A stretch of 64,000 bases of DNA from Thiofaba sp049322715 (GTDB lineage: Bacteria; Pseudomonadota; Gammaproteobacteria; Halothiobacillales; Halothiobacillaceae): assembly GCA_049322715.1 (NCBI GenBank), contig JBMOQP010000009.1, forward strand, positions 62,001-126,000, in the 5' to 3' direction. Position numbers and translations under genes: made by a program. Below, piece by piece: positions 46,097-54,414 of the stretch. The notes under the pieces were generated by a model. That model had not been told where the DNA came from, did not search any database, and saw nothing but the letters and a program-made list of their open reading frames with translations. Positions within the stretch are counted from its first letter, which is position 1. Every line of letters begins with the position of its first letter.

Positions 46097-46665
46097 TGAA
46101 TGCCCCGCGTCTTGCCCATCCTGCGGCGCTGCTCAGGGTGGGGCTGCATCGTTATCTCGGCTGGGAGCAGGCCGTCACCCTGACGGCCAATCGCCTGCAC
46201 GCCTTCCGGCCGGCACGAGCGGTGTTCGGCGCGGCCAGCCGGCTGGGGGATGGCATCGGCTGGTATGCCATCCTGCTCCTGCTGGCGCTGGGTGACGGGC
46301 GCGCGGCCGTGGTGCCGGTCGGCTGGATGCTGGCCACCGCCCTGGCAGGGCTGCTGCTGTACTGGTCGATCAAGAAGCTCACCGCCCGTCCGCGGCCCTG
46401 TGCGGTGTGTGACGGCATCCAGCTGAGCGTGCCTCCGCTCGACAAGTACAGCTTTCCCTCCGGACATACCCTGCACGCGGTCAACTTCTCGGTGCAGTTG
46501 ATGGCGTACGCGCCGGAGCTGGCCTGGCTGGTGGTGCCTTTCGCCCTGCTGGTGATGGCCTCGCGCATGGTGCTTGGGCTGCACTACCTCTCCGACGTGC
46601 TGGCCGGAGCCGCTCTCGGCGGCCTTTTGGCCGGTTTCGCCCTGCTGGCGCAGGCCGGGGGCTAG
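46096..46665 (+). CDS. PAP2-family membrane phosphatase
   Basis: 189 residues with about five helices. The three phosphatase signatures are present: KKLTARPRP (K-x6-RP), FPSGHT (PSGH) and SRMVLGLHYLSD (SR-x5-H-x3-D). Such enzymes dephosphorylate phosphatidate, undecaprenyl pyrophosphate or related lipids on the periplasmic side. Coupled to the preceding glycosyltransferase. Confidence 0.93.
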   Translation: MNAPRLAHPAALLRVGLHRYLGWEQAVTLTANRLHAFRPARAVFGAASRLGDGIGWYAILLLLALGDGRAAVVPVGWMLATALAGLLLYWSIKKLTARPRPCAVCDGIQLSVPPLDKYSFPSGHTLHAVNFSVQLMAYAPELAWLVVPFALLVMASRMVLGLHYLSDVLAGAALGGLLAGFALLAQAGG

Positions 46666-46680
46666 CAGCCAGTTCGCCTC

Positions 46681-46910
46681 AACAGGATGTTAAAAAAGGG
46701 CTTTCCTGCCCTTTTTTCAACTAGGCTGATCCCTCCTCTCAGGCTCTTCCGGCATCCCCGCCGGAAGGCCTTTGGGCTTCAGCCTTCGAGAGCGTCGCGA
46801 AGTGAATTTTCTCAAGGGCCGTACCCGCAAGGGCTTCCGACATGGATGTCGGCTCTCGACGGCCTCCGAGCATCGATCACTTGGCGTGATTGATGTTCGT
46901 CCGACACGCT
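46681..46910. repeat. Composite palindromic cluster after the PAP2 gene
   Basis: Starts with ACAGGATGTTAAAAAAGGGC / GCCCTTTTTTCAAC, which can terminate the PAP2 transcript. Then come GATCCCTCCTCTC, CTTCCGGCAT/GCCGGAAG, GACATGGATGTC and an ATCGATCAC...GATTGATG stem. Largely collinear with 49676-49935 and partly with 20385-20545. No gene in 46666-46971. Confidence 0.75.
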
Positions 46911-46914
46911 GCCA

Positions 46915-46946
46915 GAAACAAGAACCCCCGCTTCGGGCGGGGGTTC
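46915..46946 (-). terminator. Terminator after fccB
   Basis: GAACCCCCGC / GCGGGGGTTC stem with a TTCGG-type loop; on the minus strand TTGTTTCT follows. About 25 bp past the fccB stop. Confidence 0.75.
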
Positions 46947-46971
46947 GCGTTACGGGCTTCGGCAGGAAGGA

Positions 46972-48246
46972 TCAGCCCCAGGTGTCTGCCCGGATGCTGT
47001 CGTACCAGCCCTTGGCGTAGAGGCCCTCGGCCTTCCAATTCTTGCCGGCCTTGGCCGATACGCCGCCGGAGATCTCGACGATCTTCTTCTCCGCGTCCAG
47101 CCCGTACACGCCGACCACGGAGATCGCGTCCTGGGCGGAGACGTAGCTGTAGCAGGTGTTGACCCACTTCGGCACGCCCGGCTCCTCGTCTCGCAGGGAT
47201 GCGACGACGGCGGAGGCGGCGATCTTGGCCTCCGAGTTCGCACCGTAGCCCGACTTCGGCACCGGACCCGCGATGCAGCTGTCGCCGATCACGTAGATAT
47301 CCTTGCCCAGGGTGGACTCGAAGGTCTGCTGGTTGACCGGTGCCCAGACCTTGTCGCCCGCGAGGCCGGATGCGGTGACGATGCGGCCGGGCTGCATCGG
47401 CGGGATGACGTTGATCACGTCGGCCTTGATCTTGTCGCCGTCCTTGGTCGTGACGGTCATCGAGCCGGCATCCACCGAGGCGACCACGCCGCCCCGCTCC
47501 GGGCTGACCCAGTCGATCATGTCGCCGTACAAGGTCTCCCAGGCCTCCATGAACAGGCCCTGCTTGGAGAACTTGTCCTTCGGGTCGAGGATGATGATCT
47601 TCGACTTCGGCTTGTGCTTCTTGAAGTAGTCCGCGATCACGCTGGCGCGCTCGTATGGACCCGGCGGGCAGCGGTAGGGGTTGGGTGGCGCCACCATCAC
47701 GAAGGTGCCGCCGTCCTTCATGGACTCCAGCTGCTTGCGCAGGGTGACCGTCTGGTTGCCGGCCTTCCAGGCGTGCGGCAGCTTCTCGGCCACGTCCTTG
47801 CTGTAGCCCGCGATCTTGTCGTACATGAGCTCGATGCCGGGGGATAGCACCAGCCGGTCGTAGCTTAGCGTCTTGCCACTCTTGAGCCTGACGGTGCGCT
47901 TGTCCGCGTCGATGCCGTCGACGTGGTCTTCGACCAGCTGCACGCCGTGCCTGTCCCGGAGGGCGTCGAAGCTGACCTTGATGTCCTTCATCTCCATCTG
48001 GCCGCCGATGACCAGGTTGCTGAACGGGCAGGTGTGGTAATTCGACAGGGCGGCGTCGATCAGGGTGACCTTGACCGAGGGGTCGAAGCGGCGGATGTAC
48101 TTGGCGCAGGCCGCGCCGCCGAAGCCGCCGCCGACGACGACCACGTGGCCGCCCGTGGCGCGTGGGGCGGTGGCACAGCCGGAGAGGGCGCCCAGGGCGG
48201 CGGTGGAGCCGGCAAGCTTCAGGAAGGAACGACGGGAAAGGGTCAT
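46972..48246 (-). CDS. fccB: Flavocytochrome c sulfide dehydrogenase, flavoprotein subunit
   Basis: 424 residues. It oxidises sulfide to sulfur or polysulfide with covalently bound FAD and passes electrons to FccA. It starts with a Tat motif (SRRSFLK) followed by LSGC at residue 24, a lipobox. The FAD-binding VVVVGGGFGG, the covalent-FAD Cys in YHTCPFSNLVIGG, and the redox Cys pair region (YRCPPGPYERAS and VNTCYS) match Allochromatium FccB. The C-terminal FCSD flavin-binding domain is complete. The lipobox suggests a membrane-anchored rather than soluble periplasmic subunit. Cotranscribed with fccA, 20 bp upstream. Confidence 0.95.
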   Translation of the reverse strand: MTLSRRSFLKLAGSTAALGALSGCATAPRATGGHVVVVGGGFGGAACAKYIRRFDPSVKVTLIDAALSNYHTCPFSNLVIGGQMEMKDIKVSFDALRDRHGVQLVEDHVDGIDADKRTVRLKSGKTLSYDRLVLSPGIELMYDKIAGYSKDVAEKLPHAWKAGNQTVTLRKQLESMKDGGTFVMVAPPNPYRCPPGPYERASVIADYFKKHKPKSKIIILDPKDKFSKQGLFMEAWETLYGDMIDWVSPERGGVVASVDAGSMTVTTKDGDKIKADVINVIPPMQPGRIVTASGLAGDKVWAPVNQQTFESTLGKDIYVIGDSCIAGPVPKSGYGANSEAKIAASAVVASLRDEEPGVPKWVNTCYSYVSAQDAISVVGVYGLDAEKKIVEISGGVSAKAGKNWKAEGLYAKGWYDSIRADTWG

Positions 48247-48266
48247 GGGTCAGGCCTCCTTGGGAA

Positions 48267-48572
48267 TCACTTGCCGTTCAGGGCGGAGAAGTAGTCCGCA
48301 ACAGCACGCAGCTCCTCGTCGGAGTAGCCCTTGGCGTGGCGGTCCATCACGGTGGCCGGTCGCTTGCCGGTCTTGAAGTCGATGAGTGCCTGGTAGAGCG
48401 TGTCGGCGGAACGTCCCGCCAGCGGCGGGATCGCCCCCGAACCCTGGCCGGCATCGCCATGGCAGGCCAGGCAGGTCAGGCCGATGGTCTGGCCGCTGGG
48501 GGTGGCGGCGTGGGCGCCGGCCGCCGAGCCAAGCATCAGCGCCGCGGTAACGAGAGAGGCCGTGCGATGCAT
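48267..48572 (-). CDS. fccA: Monohaem cytochrome c subunit of sulfide dehydrogenase
   Basis: 101 residues from ATG 48572; AAGGAGG lies 6 nt upstream, so the earlier ATG at 48578 is unlikely. A signal peptide (HRTASL to GAHA) is followed by one haem c site, C34-L-A-C-H38, and a distal Met in VMDRHAKGYS. The mature protein of about 80 residues fits the single-haem FccA type, not the dihaem subunit of Allochromatium. Directly upstream of fccB on the same strand, so the two form a functional pair. Confidence 0.93.
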   Translation of the reverse strand: MHRTASLVTAALMLGSAAGAHAATPSGQTIGLTCLACHGDAGQGSGAIPPLAGRSADTLYQALIDFKTGKRPATVMDRHAKGYSDEELRAVADYFSALNGK

Positions 48573-48750
48573 CTCCATCCTCCTTGGTGGTGGTCTATTT
48601 TTGTTTTTGCAGGCTTCAGCGCAGTCCGTGGACATGTCCCGTCTGTCTGATTCCATCAATAAAACTGCTCCCAACCTTGTTCCTGTACAAAGACAAAGTT
48701 TTTATGCGTGCATCGATTAATGTTTTTGTGGGCGTTCGTGAAAAAAGGGG

Positions 48751-48778
48751 TTGCGCATCCTCCGAAGCTGCGTATAAT
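48751..48778 (+). promoter_or_regulatory. Promoter of the tRNA cluster
   Basis: TTGCGC (48751-48756) and a perfect TATAAT (48773-48778) separated by 16 bp. A GC-rich stretch (GCGCC) follows, typical of a stringently controlled stable-RNA promoter. It lies about 27 bp upstream of the first tRNA. Between 48573 and 48750 no gene is visible. Confidence 0.8.
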
Positions 48779-48805
48779 GCGCCTCCACACAAGCCGGATG
48801 GCTTA

Positions 48806-48881
<76 letters not shown>

Positions 48882-48888
48882 GTTTTCC

Positions 48889-48964
48889 GGGTGGTTAGCT
48901 CAGCTGGTAGAGCGTCGCCCTTACAAGGCGAATGTCGGGGGTTCGATCCCCTCACCACCCACCA
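48889..48964 (+). tRNA. tRNA-Val (TAC)
   Basis: 76 nt with a GGGTGGT/ACCACCC acceptor stem, anticodon loop CCTTACAAG (anticodon TAC), GTTCGATCC T-loop and encoded CCA. It is 7 bp from tRNA-Gly. Confidence 0.97.
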
Positions 48965-48996
48965 GACAAGGCTGCTACAATGCAGCGACCGTTTTC

Positions 48997-49073
48997 GGAG
49001 CGGTAGTTCAGTTGGTTAGAATACCGGCCTGTCACGCCGGGGGTCGCGGGTTCGAGCCCCGTCCGCTCCGCCA
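48997..49073 (+). tRNA. tRNA-Asp (GTC)
   Basis: 77 nt with a GGAGCGG/CCGCTCC acceptor stem, anticodon loop CCTGTCACG (anticodon GTC), GTTCGAGCC T-loop and encoded CCA. Last of the cluster. Confidence 0.97.
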
Positions 49074-49081
49074 CTATTCGG

Positions 49082-49112
49082 AAAGCGCCTTGGGAAACCG
49101 GGCGCTTTTTTC
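49082..49112 (+). terminator. Terminator of the tRNA cluster
   Basis: AAGCGCC / GGCGCTT stem with an 11-nt loop followed by TTTTT, 9 bp after tRNA-Asp. Confidence 0.9.
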
Positions 49113-49191
49113 TTGCCTGCGATGTTGTGCGGGAATCGGCCGTCGGCCCCGTGCTAGCCTTTGGGGGAGCCCATCATCAAGGAAACCTCCC

Positions 49192-49677
49192 ATGAGTCTT
49201 CAGATCGGTCACTCCCTGCCTGCGGGTACCCTCTATCGCCGCGGCGAGGCGGGTCTCGAGGAGATCGCCACCCGCGAGCTGTTCAAGGGGCGCCGGGTGG
49301 TTCTGTTCGCGGTGCCTGGGGCCTTCACCCCGACCTGCTCCGACGAGCACCTGCCGGGGTTCATCGTGCACGCGGACGCGCTGAAGGCGGCGGGCGTGGA
49401 CGAAATCGTCTGCCTGGCGGTGAACGACCCCTTCGTCATGCGCGCCTGGGGGCTGGCCTCTGGCGCGACCGACCAGATCAGCTTCCTGTCCGATGGCAAC
49501 GGCGAGTGGACCGCTGCCCTGGGGATGGTGCGCGACATGCGCAAGGCGGCGATGGGGCTGCGCTCCAAGCGCTATGCCATGCTGGTCGAGGACGGTGAGC
49601 TGAAGTGGCTCGGCGTGGACGAGTCCGGCCTCGCGCACAGCCGTGCCGAGGCGGTGCTCGAGACCCTGCGGGGCTGA
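49192..49677 (+). CDS. Peroxiredoxin of the Prx5 type
   Basis: 161 residues, thioredoxin fold. The peroxidatic Cys is in PGAFTPTCSDEHLPGF, and CLAVNDPFVMRAWG is the second Prx5 signature. No glutaredoxin domain is fused. It reduces hydroperoxides with thiol reductants. Alone downstream of the tRNA cluster. Confidence 0.93.
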   Translation: MSLQIGHSLPAGTLYRRGEAGLEEIATRELFKGRRVVLFAVPGAFTPTCSDEHLPGFIVHADALKAAGVDEIVCLAVNDPFVMRAWGLASGATDQISFLSDGNGEWTAALGMVRDMRKAAMGLRSKRYAMLVEDGELKWLGVDESGLAHSRAEAVLETLRG

Positions 49678-49935
49678 CAGGATGTTGAAAAAGGGCTTTC
49701 CTGCCCTTTTTCAACTCGGCTGATCCCTCCTCTCAGGCTCTTCCGGCATCCCCGCCGGAAGGCCCTTTGGGCTTCAACCTTCGAGAGCGTCGCGAAGTGA
49801 ATTTTCTCGAGGGCCGTACCCGCAAGGGCTTCCGACATGGATGTCGGAAGGGACCGAGAGGAGGGACCCGCGACGGCCTCCGAACATCAATCACTTGGCG
49901 TGATTGATGTTCGTGCAAGCCATCCATGGCCTGCC
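49676..49935. repeat. Composite palindromic cluster after the peroxiredoxin gene
   Basis: ACAGGATGTTGAAAAAGGGC hairpin (terminator-like), GATCCCTCCTCTC, CTTCCGGCAT/GCCGGAAG, GACATGGATGTC with GAGAGGAGGGACC, GAACATCAATC/GATTGATGTTC and GCCATCCATGGC. Near-collinear with 46681-46910. The cluster runs into the 3' end of the methyltransferase-like gene at 49944. Confidence 0.78.
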
Positions 49936-49943
49936 AAGCGGGC

Positions 49944-50705
49944 TCAGGTCTTGAACAGTCGTGGATTCTGGCGCACCAGCTCGCGCCAGTAAGCCGGCAG
50001 CTCGAGCGCGTGCTTGCGTCCGATGTGGGCCGTGTCGCGCACGTGGCCGGGGAAGTCGTGCGCGCCGAGGGCGATGGTCTGGTCCCGCTCGGGGGTGGTG
50101 ACGAAGGCCAGCCAGGGAAAGGCCTGCTCCATTGCGATGCTTGCCGCGAGGTAGTCCTCCAGCGGGTAGCGCCACAGGTTCGAGGCCAGCGCCCCCCGCG
50201 GGGCGAGGATGCGCGCGCAGTGCTGCTGGAATTCCCCCTCGCCCAGCGCGGGCACCATGCCCCGCGCATCGAACAAATCGGTCAGGATCAGCTCATAGTG
50301 TGAGGCCGGGGCGTTCCGCACGAACTCGGCTGCGTCCATAATATGCACCCGAAGGCGAGGCTCGTCGGGAAGGCCCAGCACCTCGCGCGCGGCCTGTGCC
50401 ACGGCCGGTCGCAACTCGACGGCGTCGATCTCGAGCTTGGGGAAGGAGGCGAGCAGGCTGCGGGCCAGCGCTCCGCCGCCCATGCCGAGGATCAGGGTGC
50501 GCCGGGGCTTCGGTTTCCACAGCAGGGTCAGCAGCATGTGCCGCATGTAGCTGAAGCAGAGGTGGTTGCGGTTGTGCGGCAGTACCCGGGTCTGCTCGAT
50601 CTCGTTGCCCAATCCCAGGACCAGCCCGTCGGGGGTGCGCCATACCTCGACCGGGCCGTAATTGTCATGCGCGCAGAAGATCAGCTGTCGGGTTGAATCC
50701 ACCAT
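49944..50705 (-). CDS. Spermidine synthase-like SAM-dependent enzyme
   Basis: 253 residues from ATG 50705 with AGGAAC upstream. A Rossmann SAM-binding motif (TLILGMGGGALARSLL), EIDAVELRP and LILTDLFD match the spermidine synthase superfamily. The gene lacks the usual N-terminal tetramerisation domain length, and no speD is near. A polyamine role is therefore uncertain. The start codon overlaps that region of the divergent gene. Confidence 0.78.
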   Translation of the reverse strand: MVDSTRQLIFCAHDNYGPVEVWRTPDGLVLGLGNEIEQTRVLPHNRNHLCFSYMRHMLLTLLWKPKPRRTLILGMGGGALARSLLASFPKLEIDAVELRPAVAQAAREVLGLPDEPRLRVHIMDAAEFVRNAPASHYELILTDLFDARGMVPALGEGEFQQHCARILAPRGALASNLWRYPLEDYLAASIAMEQAFPWLAFVTTPERDQTIALGAHDFPGHVRDTAHIGRKHALELPAYWRELVRQNPRLFKT

Positions 50706-50718
50706 GAGGTTCCTGTCG

Positions 50719-51690
50719 ATGAAACAAGCGCACCGTTTTGCGCTCTTCGCAATGCTGGCCCTGGCCGGCGCGGTCCAGGCCCAGGTCCATGTGGGCGACC
50801 GGGTCTTCATTCCCATGTATTCCGAGCACCTGCGCGAGGACGGCTATGCCACCGGCATTGTCGAGGCGCTCGAGGGCGACCGGGCGGTGGTGATCATGCG
50901 CGAGCTGGTGCCGGGCAAGGGGAAGACCCTGTATGGGACCTGCCACCCCGGCGCGAACAGCCCATTGTCGGGCGCCGAAGTGCTGTCCGACAACCCGGAT
51001 GCCCCCGTCCTGCGCAAGACCATGCCGCTGCGCGAGCTCAAGGGCTGGCGCGAGGGCAAGGACGAGTACCTCGAGCGTGAGAATGTCGGCACCATCTTCT
51101 ACAAGTGGTTGGGCGACGGCATGGCCGTGACCCCCGAGCGTGCCCGCTTCGGCGCCGTCAAGGCCCGCGCGCTGGGGCTCCCGCGCGTCGCCGAGGCGCT
51201 TGACCTCGCGGCCATCCAGATCGACAGCAGCGGGGGGATGGGGTTCCCGGTGGGCGCGTCCCTGCTGCTGCATGGCGCCCCTCGGGCCCTCGGCGCGGTG
51301 CTCGAGCAGGCGCGCAAGGAGGCGGGGGCCGCGGAGGCGATGCGCGCGATCCTCGACGGCAGCCAGCCGATGAACGGCGATGACGTGCTGGGCATGGCGA
51401 TGGCCAAGGTGCTGCTGATCGTGCGCGACCACTGGGATCGCCTGCCCACCGAGCTGGGTTCGATCCAAAAGGCGGCTGCGTGGGGACAAGCCTCCGCGAT
51501 CGCGGAGGCCTATGTCGATGCCCTCACCACGGGAGGCGCGCATCCCTATGCCGGCAGGACGGCGGCGGAGCTCAAGGCCAGTCTCAAGGCCGAACTGAAT
51601 GCGGGCCGCTGGCCGGCCCTGCCGGCGGGCAAGGTGGAGGAGTCCGCGACCCATCCATGGGCTGACCGGATGCGGGACATCAGCGGCTGA
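50719..51690 (+). CDS. Periplasmic protein of unknown function
   Basis: 323 residues from ATG 50719, chosen because GAGG lies at 50706-50709 upstream; an ATG at 50704 is possible. A signal peptide (AHRFALFAMLALAGAVQA before QVHV) predicts export. The N-terminal HVGDRVFIP-YATGIVEALEGDRAVVIM segment resembles a small beta-barrel (SH3-like). The C-terminal two thirds are predicted helical. No recognised family. Divergent from the spermidine synthase-like gene with essentially no intergenic DNA. Confidence 0.75.
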   Translation: MKQAHRFALFAMLALAGAVQAQVHVGDRVFIPMYSEHLREDGYATGIVEALEGDRAVVIMRELVPGKGKTLYGTCHPGANSPLSGAEVLSDNPDAPVLRKTMPLRELKGWREGKDEYLERENVGTIFYKWLGDGMAVTPERARFGAVKARALGLPRVAEALDLAAIQIDSSGGMGFPVGASLLLHGAPRALGAVLEQARKEAGAAEAMRAILDGSQPMNGDDVLGMAMAKVLLIVRDHWDRLPTELGSIQKAAAWGQASAIAEAYVDALTTGGAHPYAGRTAAELKASLKAELNAGRWPALPAGKVEESATHPWADRMRDISG

Positions 51691-51757
51691 TCACGCCACG
51701 CGCCCTCCACCCCGCGGGCGGTGGAGCGGCCACGCCCCTCACTTCCATGTGGCGTCT

Positions 51758-52075
51758 TTACCCCTTGTGCGGCTCCCCATGGGTGCGCTCGTATGCCTTC
51801 TCGAACACCGCCTGCTTCTCCGCGGTGGTCTCTTTCTGGTACTTCGCCTTCCAGTCCTCGTACGGCATGCCGTAGACCATCTCGCGCGCCTGATCCAGGC
51901 TAAGCGTGACGCTGCGCTCGTCGGCGGCGGCCTTGAGCCACTTGGAGAAGCAGTTGCGGCAGAAACCGGCCAGGTTCATCAGGTCGATGTTCTGCACGTC
52001 CGTGCGTTCCTGCAGGTGGGCGATCAGGCGTCGGAAGGCCGCGGCCTCGAGCTCGGTGCGGGTCTGGTTGTCCAT
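51758..52075 (-). CDS. DUF1244 protein
   Basis: 105 residues. The family core is AAAFRRLIAHLQERTDVQNIDLMNLAGFCRNCFSKWL with the conserved Cys pair C-R-N-C. The start at 52075 follows the BolA gene stop by 5 bp. The family has no established function; it is often near BolA or rnd-type genes. Confidence 0.85.
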   Translation of the reverse strand: MDNQTRTELEAAAFRRLIAHLQERTDVQNIDLMNLAGFCRNCFSKWLKAAADERSVTLSLDQAREMVYGMPYEDWKAKYQKETTAEKQAVFEKAYERTHGEPHKG

Positions 52076-52080
52076 GGGGG

Positions 52081-52314
52081 TCAGCCTCGGGATTCTTCGG
52101 GGGTATGGGTCTTGAGCGTCACGGCGTGCAGTTCGCCGCTCGCGATCAGGTCGTTCAGCGCCGCCATCACCTTGCGATGTCGCTTGAGCAGCGGTTCGCC
52201 GGCGAAGCTTGCACTCACCACGGTCAGGTTGAAGCTGCAGCCCTCGCCCGAGGGGGTGACCTCGGCGTCGGGGATGGCGTTGCGGATGCGCTGGATCAGG
52301 TCGTTCGGATTCAT
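52081..52314 (-). CDS. BolA-family protein (short, IbaG-like)
   Basis: 77 residues. A BolA fold with C-x-F-x-L-x-V-V-S, PLLKRHRKVMAAL and HAVTLKTHTPEE. It is smaller than the BolA at 8694 and fits the YrbA/IbaG size class. It sits between rnd and the DUF1244 gene on the same strand with short gaps. Confidence 0.88.
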   Translation of the reverse strand: MNPNDLIQRIRNAIPDAEVTPSGEGCSFNLTVVSASFAGEPLLKRHRKVMAALNDLIASGELHAVTLKTHTPEESRG

Positions 52315-52328
52315 GCGGGGCTCGCGGA

Positions 52329-53408
52329 TCAGAGGGCGTTACCGAGGGGCTCGCGCAGGAGCTGGGCGCGCCAGCCGCGAAGAGCGTCGAGCGTGGTTTG
52401 ACCGCGCGCAAGGCGTTCCAGTTCTGCGCGCGAGAGCAGCAGGCTGGCGGGCAGGTCGAGCGTGGCGGCCAGCCGGTCGATGGCCGTGGTCAGGCGGTCG
52501 AAGCGGGCCCGCTCCTCGCCGCGCATCGGGGTCCAGGCCGGGGGGGGCAGGGGGGCGTCCGTCCGGGCCGCCTCGAGCGCGGTCATGATGTCCTCGGCGG
52601 CACCACGCAGACCGGGCGGCAGCACTCCGCCGTGCAGCAGGGCGTGCAGGTTGCTGGGCGGGCGGCTGGCGAGCGCGGCCAGGGTGTCGTCGTCCATCAC
52701 CCAGCGGCGTGGGCGGTCGAGGGCCTGGGCGCGGCACTCCCGCCAGGCGGCCAGCTGGCGCAGGCGCGGGAAGGCGGCTGGGGGCATGCGTTGCCACCCC
52801 TTGATGCGGCGCCAGGCCTCGAGCGGCTCGGGGTTCCAGCGCGCGGGATCGAGTTGCGCGGAGCAGTCCTCGCGCAGCCAGTCGAGCCGGCCGAGGGTCA
52901 TCAGGCGCGCCTCGAGGATGGCGTGGGCCTCGGGCAGGTAGTGCACGTCCTCGAGCGCGTAGCGAAGCTGCTCGCGGGCCAGGGGGCGGCGCGACCAGTC
53001 GGTGCGGCTGTGGGCCTTGTCGAGTTGCACGCCGAACAGGCGCTCGACCAGCGCGGCATAGCCGATCTGTTCGCCCAGGCCGCAGAGGGCGGCGGCGATC
53101 TGGGTGTCGAACAGAGGGGCGGGCAGGACACCGAGGCGCAGGTAGAGCACTTCGAGATCCTGGCTGGCAGCGTGCAGGACCTTGGTTTGCGCCGGGCTGG
53201 TCAGCAGGCCGGCGAGCGGCTGGAGATCGCCGAGCGCGAGGGGGTCGACGCAGGCCTCGGTGGCGCCGGTCGCCAGCTGCACGAGGCATAGCTGCGGGCG
53301 GTATGTGCGCTCGCGCAGGAACTCGGTGTCGAGGGCCAGCACGGCCGTGCCGGCCAGCGCGGCGGCCAGCGCGTGCAGGCCGTCCGGGGTGTCGATGGTC
53401 GGGATCAA
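52329..53408 (-). CDS. rnd: Ribonuclease D
   Basis: 359 residues. DEDD 3'-5' exonuclease with D-T-E in VLALDTEFLRERTY, the second acidic motif in KVLHAASQDLEVL, and YALEDVHYL. A C-terminal HRDC domain follows (about 210-290). It trims tRNA and other RNA 3' ends. It is closely spaced with a cyclophilin upstream and BolA downstream. Confidence 0.95.
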   Translation of the reverse strand: MIPTIDTPDGLHALAAALAGTAVLALDTEFLRERTYRPQLCLVQLATGATEACVDPLALGDLQPLAGLLTSPAQTKVLHAASQDLEVLYLRLGVLPAPLFDTQIAAALCGLGEQIGYAALVERLFGVQLDKAHSRTDWSRRPLAREQLRYALEDVHYLPEAHAILEARLMTLGRLDWLREDCSAQLDPARWNPEPLEAWRRIKGWQRMPPAAFPRLRQLAAWRECRAQALDRPRRWVMDDDTLAALASRPPSNLHALLHGGVLPPGLRGAAEDIMTALEAARTDAPLPPPAWTPMRGEERARFDRLTTAIDRLAATLDLPASLLLSRAELERLARGQTTLDALRGWRAQLLREPLGNAL

Positions 53409-53413
53409 CGCGG

Positions 53414-53974
53414 TCAGGGCAGGATGCGGGCCTGCTTGATCAGCACGGTCTCTCGCGGCACGTCGCTGCGGAAGGGACCGCCGGGGCCTGTGGGCAGGCG
53501 CTGGATGCGGTCGACGACCTCCATGCCGGCCACGACCTTGCCGAACACCGCGTAGCCCCAGCCCTGCGGGGTGGGGGACTGGTGGTCGAGGAAACCGTTG
53601 TCCACCGTGTTGATGAAGAACTGCGCGGTGGCGCTGTGCGGGTTGTTGGTGCGGGCCATGGCGATGGTGCCGCGCACGTTTTTCAGGCCGTTGTCGGCCT
53701 CGTTCTGCAGCGGGGCGCGGGTGGGCTTCTGCACGAAGTCCGCGCCAAAGCCGCCGCCCTGGATCATGAAGTCGGGGATGACGCGGTGGAAGACGGTGCC
53801 GTTGTAGTGTCCGTCGCGCACGTAGGCGAGGAAGTTCTCCACCGTCTTTGGCGCCTTGTCCGCGTCCAGTTCCAGGGTGATCTCGCCCTGCGAGGTCTCC
53901 AGCACGACCTTGGGGCCTGCCCAGGCGGGCAGGACGAGGAGGGCGGCCAAGGCGAGAGGCAGGGCGCGAAGCAC
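53414..53974 (-). CDS. Peptidyl-prolyl cis-trans isomerase (cyclophilin type)
   Basis: 186 residues from a GTG start at 53974 with GAGGAG 5 nt before it. Another GTG at 53980 overlaps the dksA stop. A signal peptide (LRALPLALAALLVLPAWA) predicts a periplasmic PpiA. Family motifs: FHRVIPDFMIQGG, FFINTVDN and GYAVFGKVVAGMEVVD. It helps fold exported proteins. It is coupled to dksA by near-overlap. Confidence 0.93.
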   Translation of the reverse strand: MLRALPLALAALLVLPAWAGPKVVLETSQGEITLELDADKAPKTVENFLAYVRDGHYNGTVFHRVIPDFMIQGGGFGADFVQKPTRAPLQNEADNGLKNVRGTIAMARTNNPHSATAQFFINTVDNGFLDHQSPTPQGWGYAVFGKVVAGMEVVDRIQRLPTGPGGPFRSDVPRETVLIKQARILP

Positions 53975-53976
53975 GG

Positions 53977-54393
53977 TCACTCCTCGCGGCGGACTTTTTC
54001 GAGGCGCTCGTGCTTCTCCTGGGCCTCGATGGTCAGGGTGGCGATCGGGCGCGCTTCCAGGCGCTTGATGCCGATCTCCTCGCCGCTCTCCTCGCAGTAG
54101 CCGTAGGAGCCATCGGCGATGCGGTTGAGCGCCTTGTCGATCTTGTTGATCAGCTTGCGGTAGCGGTCGCGGGTGCGCAGTTCCAGCGCGGCGTCCGATT
54201 CCAGCGTGGCGCGGTCGTTGATGTCCGGTTCCTGCCAATTTTCCTCACGCAGGTGGTTGAGGGTGGAGTCGGCTTCCTCCATCAGCTCCTGCTTCCAGGC
54301 CAGCAGCTTGCGGCGGAAGTACTCCAGCTGCATGGGGTTCATGTATTCCTCGTCATCCGAGGGACGGTAACCTTCAGGGAGTTCGATGCTCAT
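53977..54393 (-). CDS. dksA: DksA-family transcription factor, zinc ligands lost
   Basis: 138 residues. It binds RNA polymerase with ppGpp. The coiled-coil Asp-x2-Asp tip is kept (DINDRATLESDAALELRTRDR). The zinc finger is degenerate: only one of the four Cys remains (YCEESG), and the later pair is T and A (ATLTIEAQEK) where E. coli has C-x2-C. This resembles zinc-independent DksA2-type proteins. The protein is full length with the LEARPIATL block intact. First gene of the dksA-ppi-rnd strand. Confidence 0.93.
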   Translation of the reverse strand: MSIELPEGYRPSDDEEYMNPMQLEYFRRKLLAWKQELMEEADSTLNHLREENWQEPDINDRATLESDAALELRTRDRYRKLINKIDKALNRIADGSYGYCEESGEEIGIKRLEARPIATLTIEAQEKHERLEKVRREE

Positions 54394-54414
54394 GGCTGAG
54401 TTGCAGGTGTCGCG

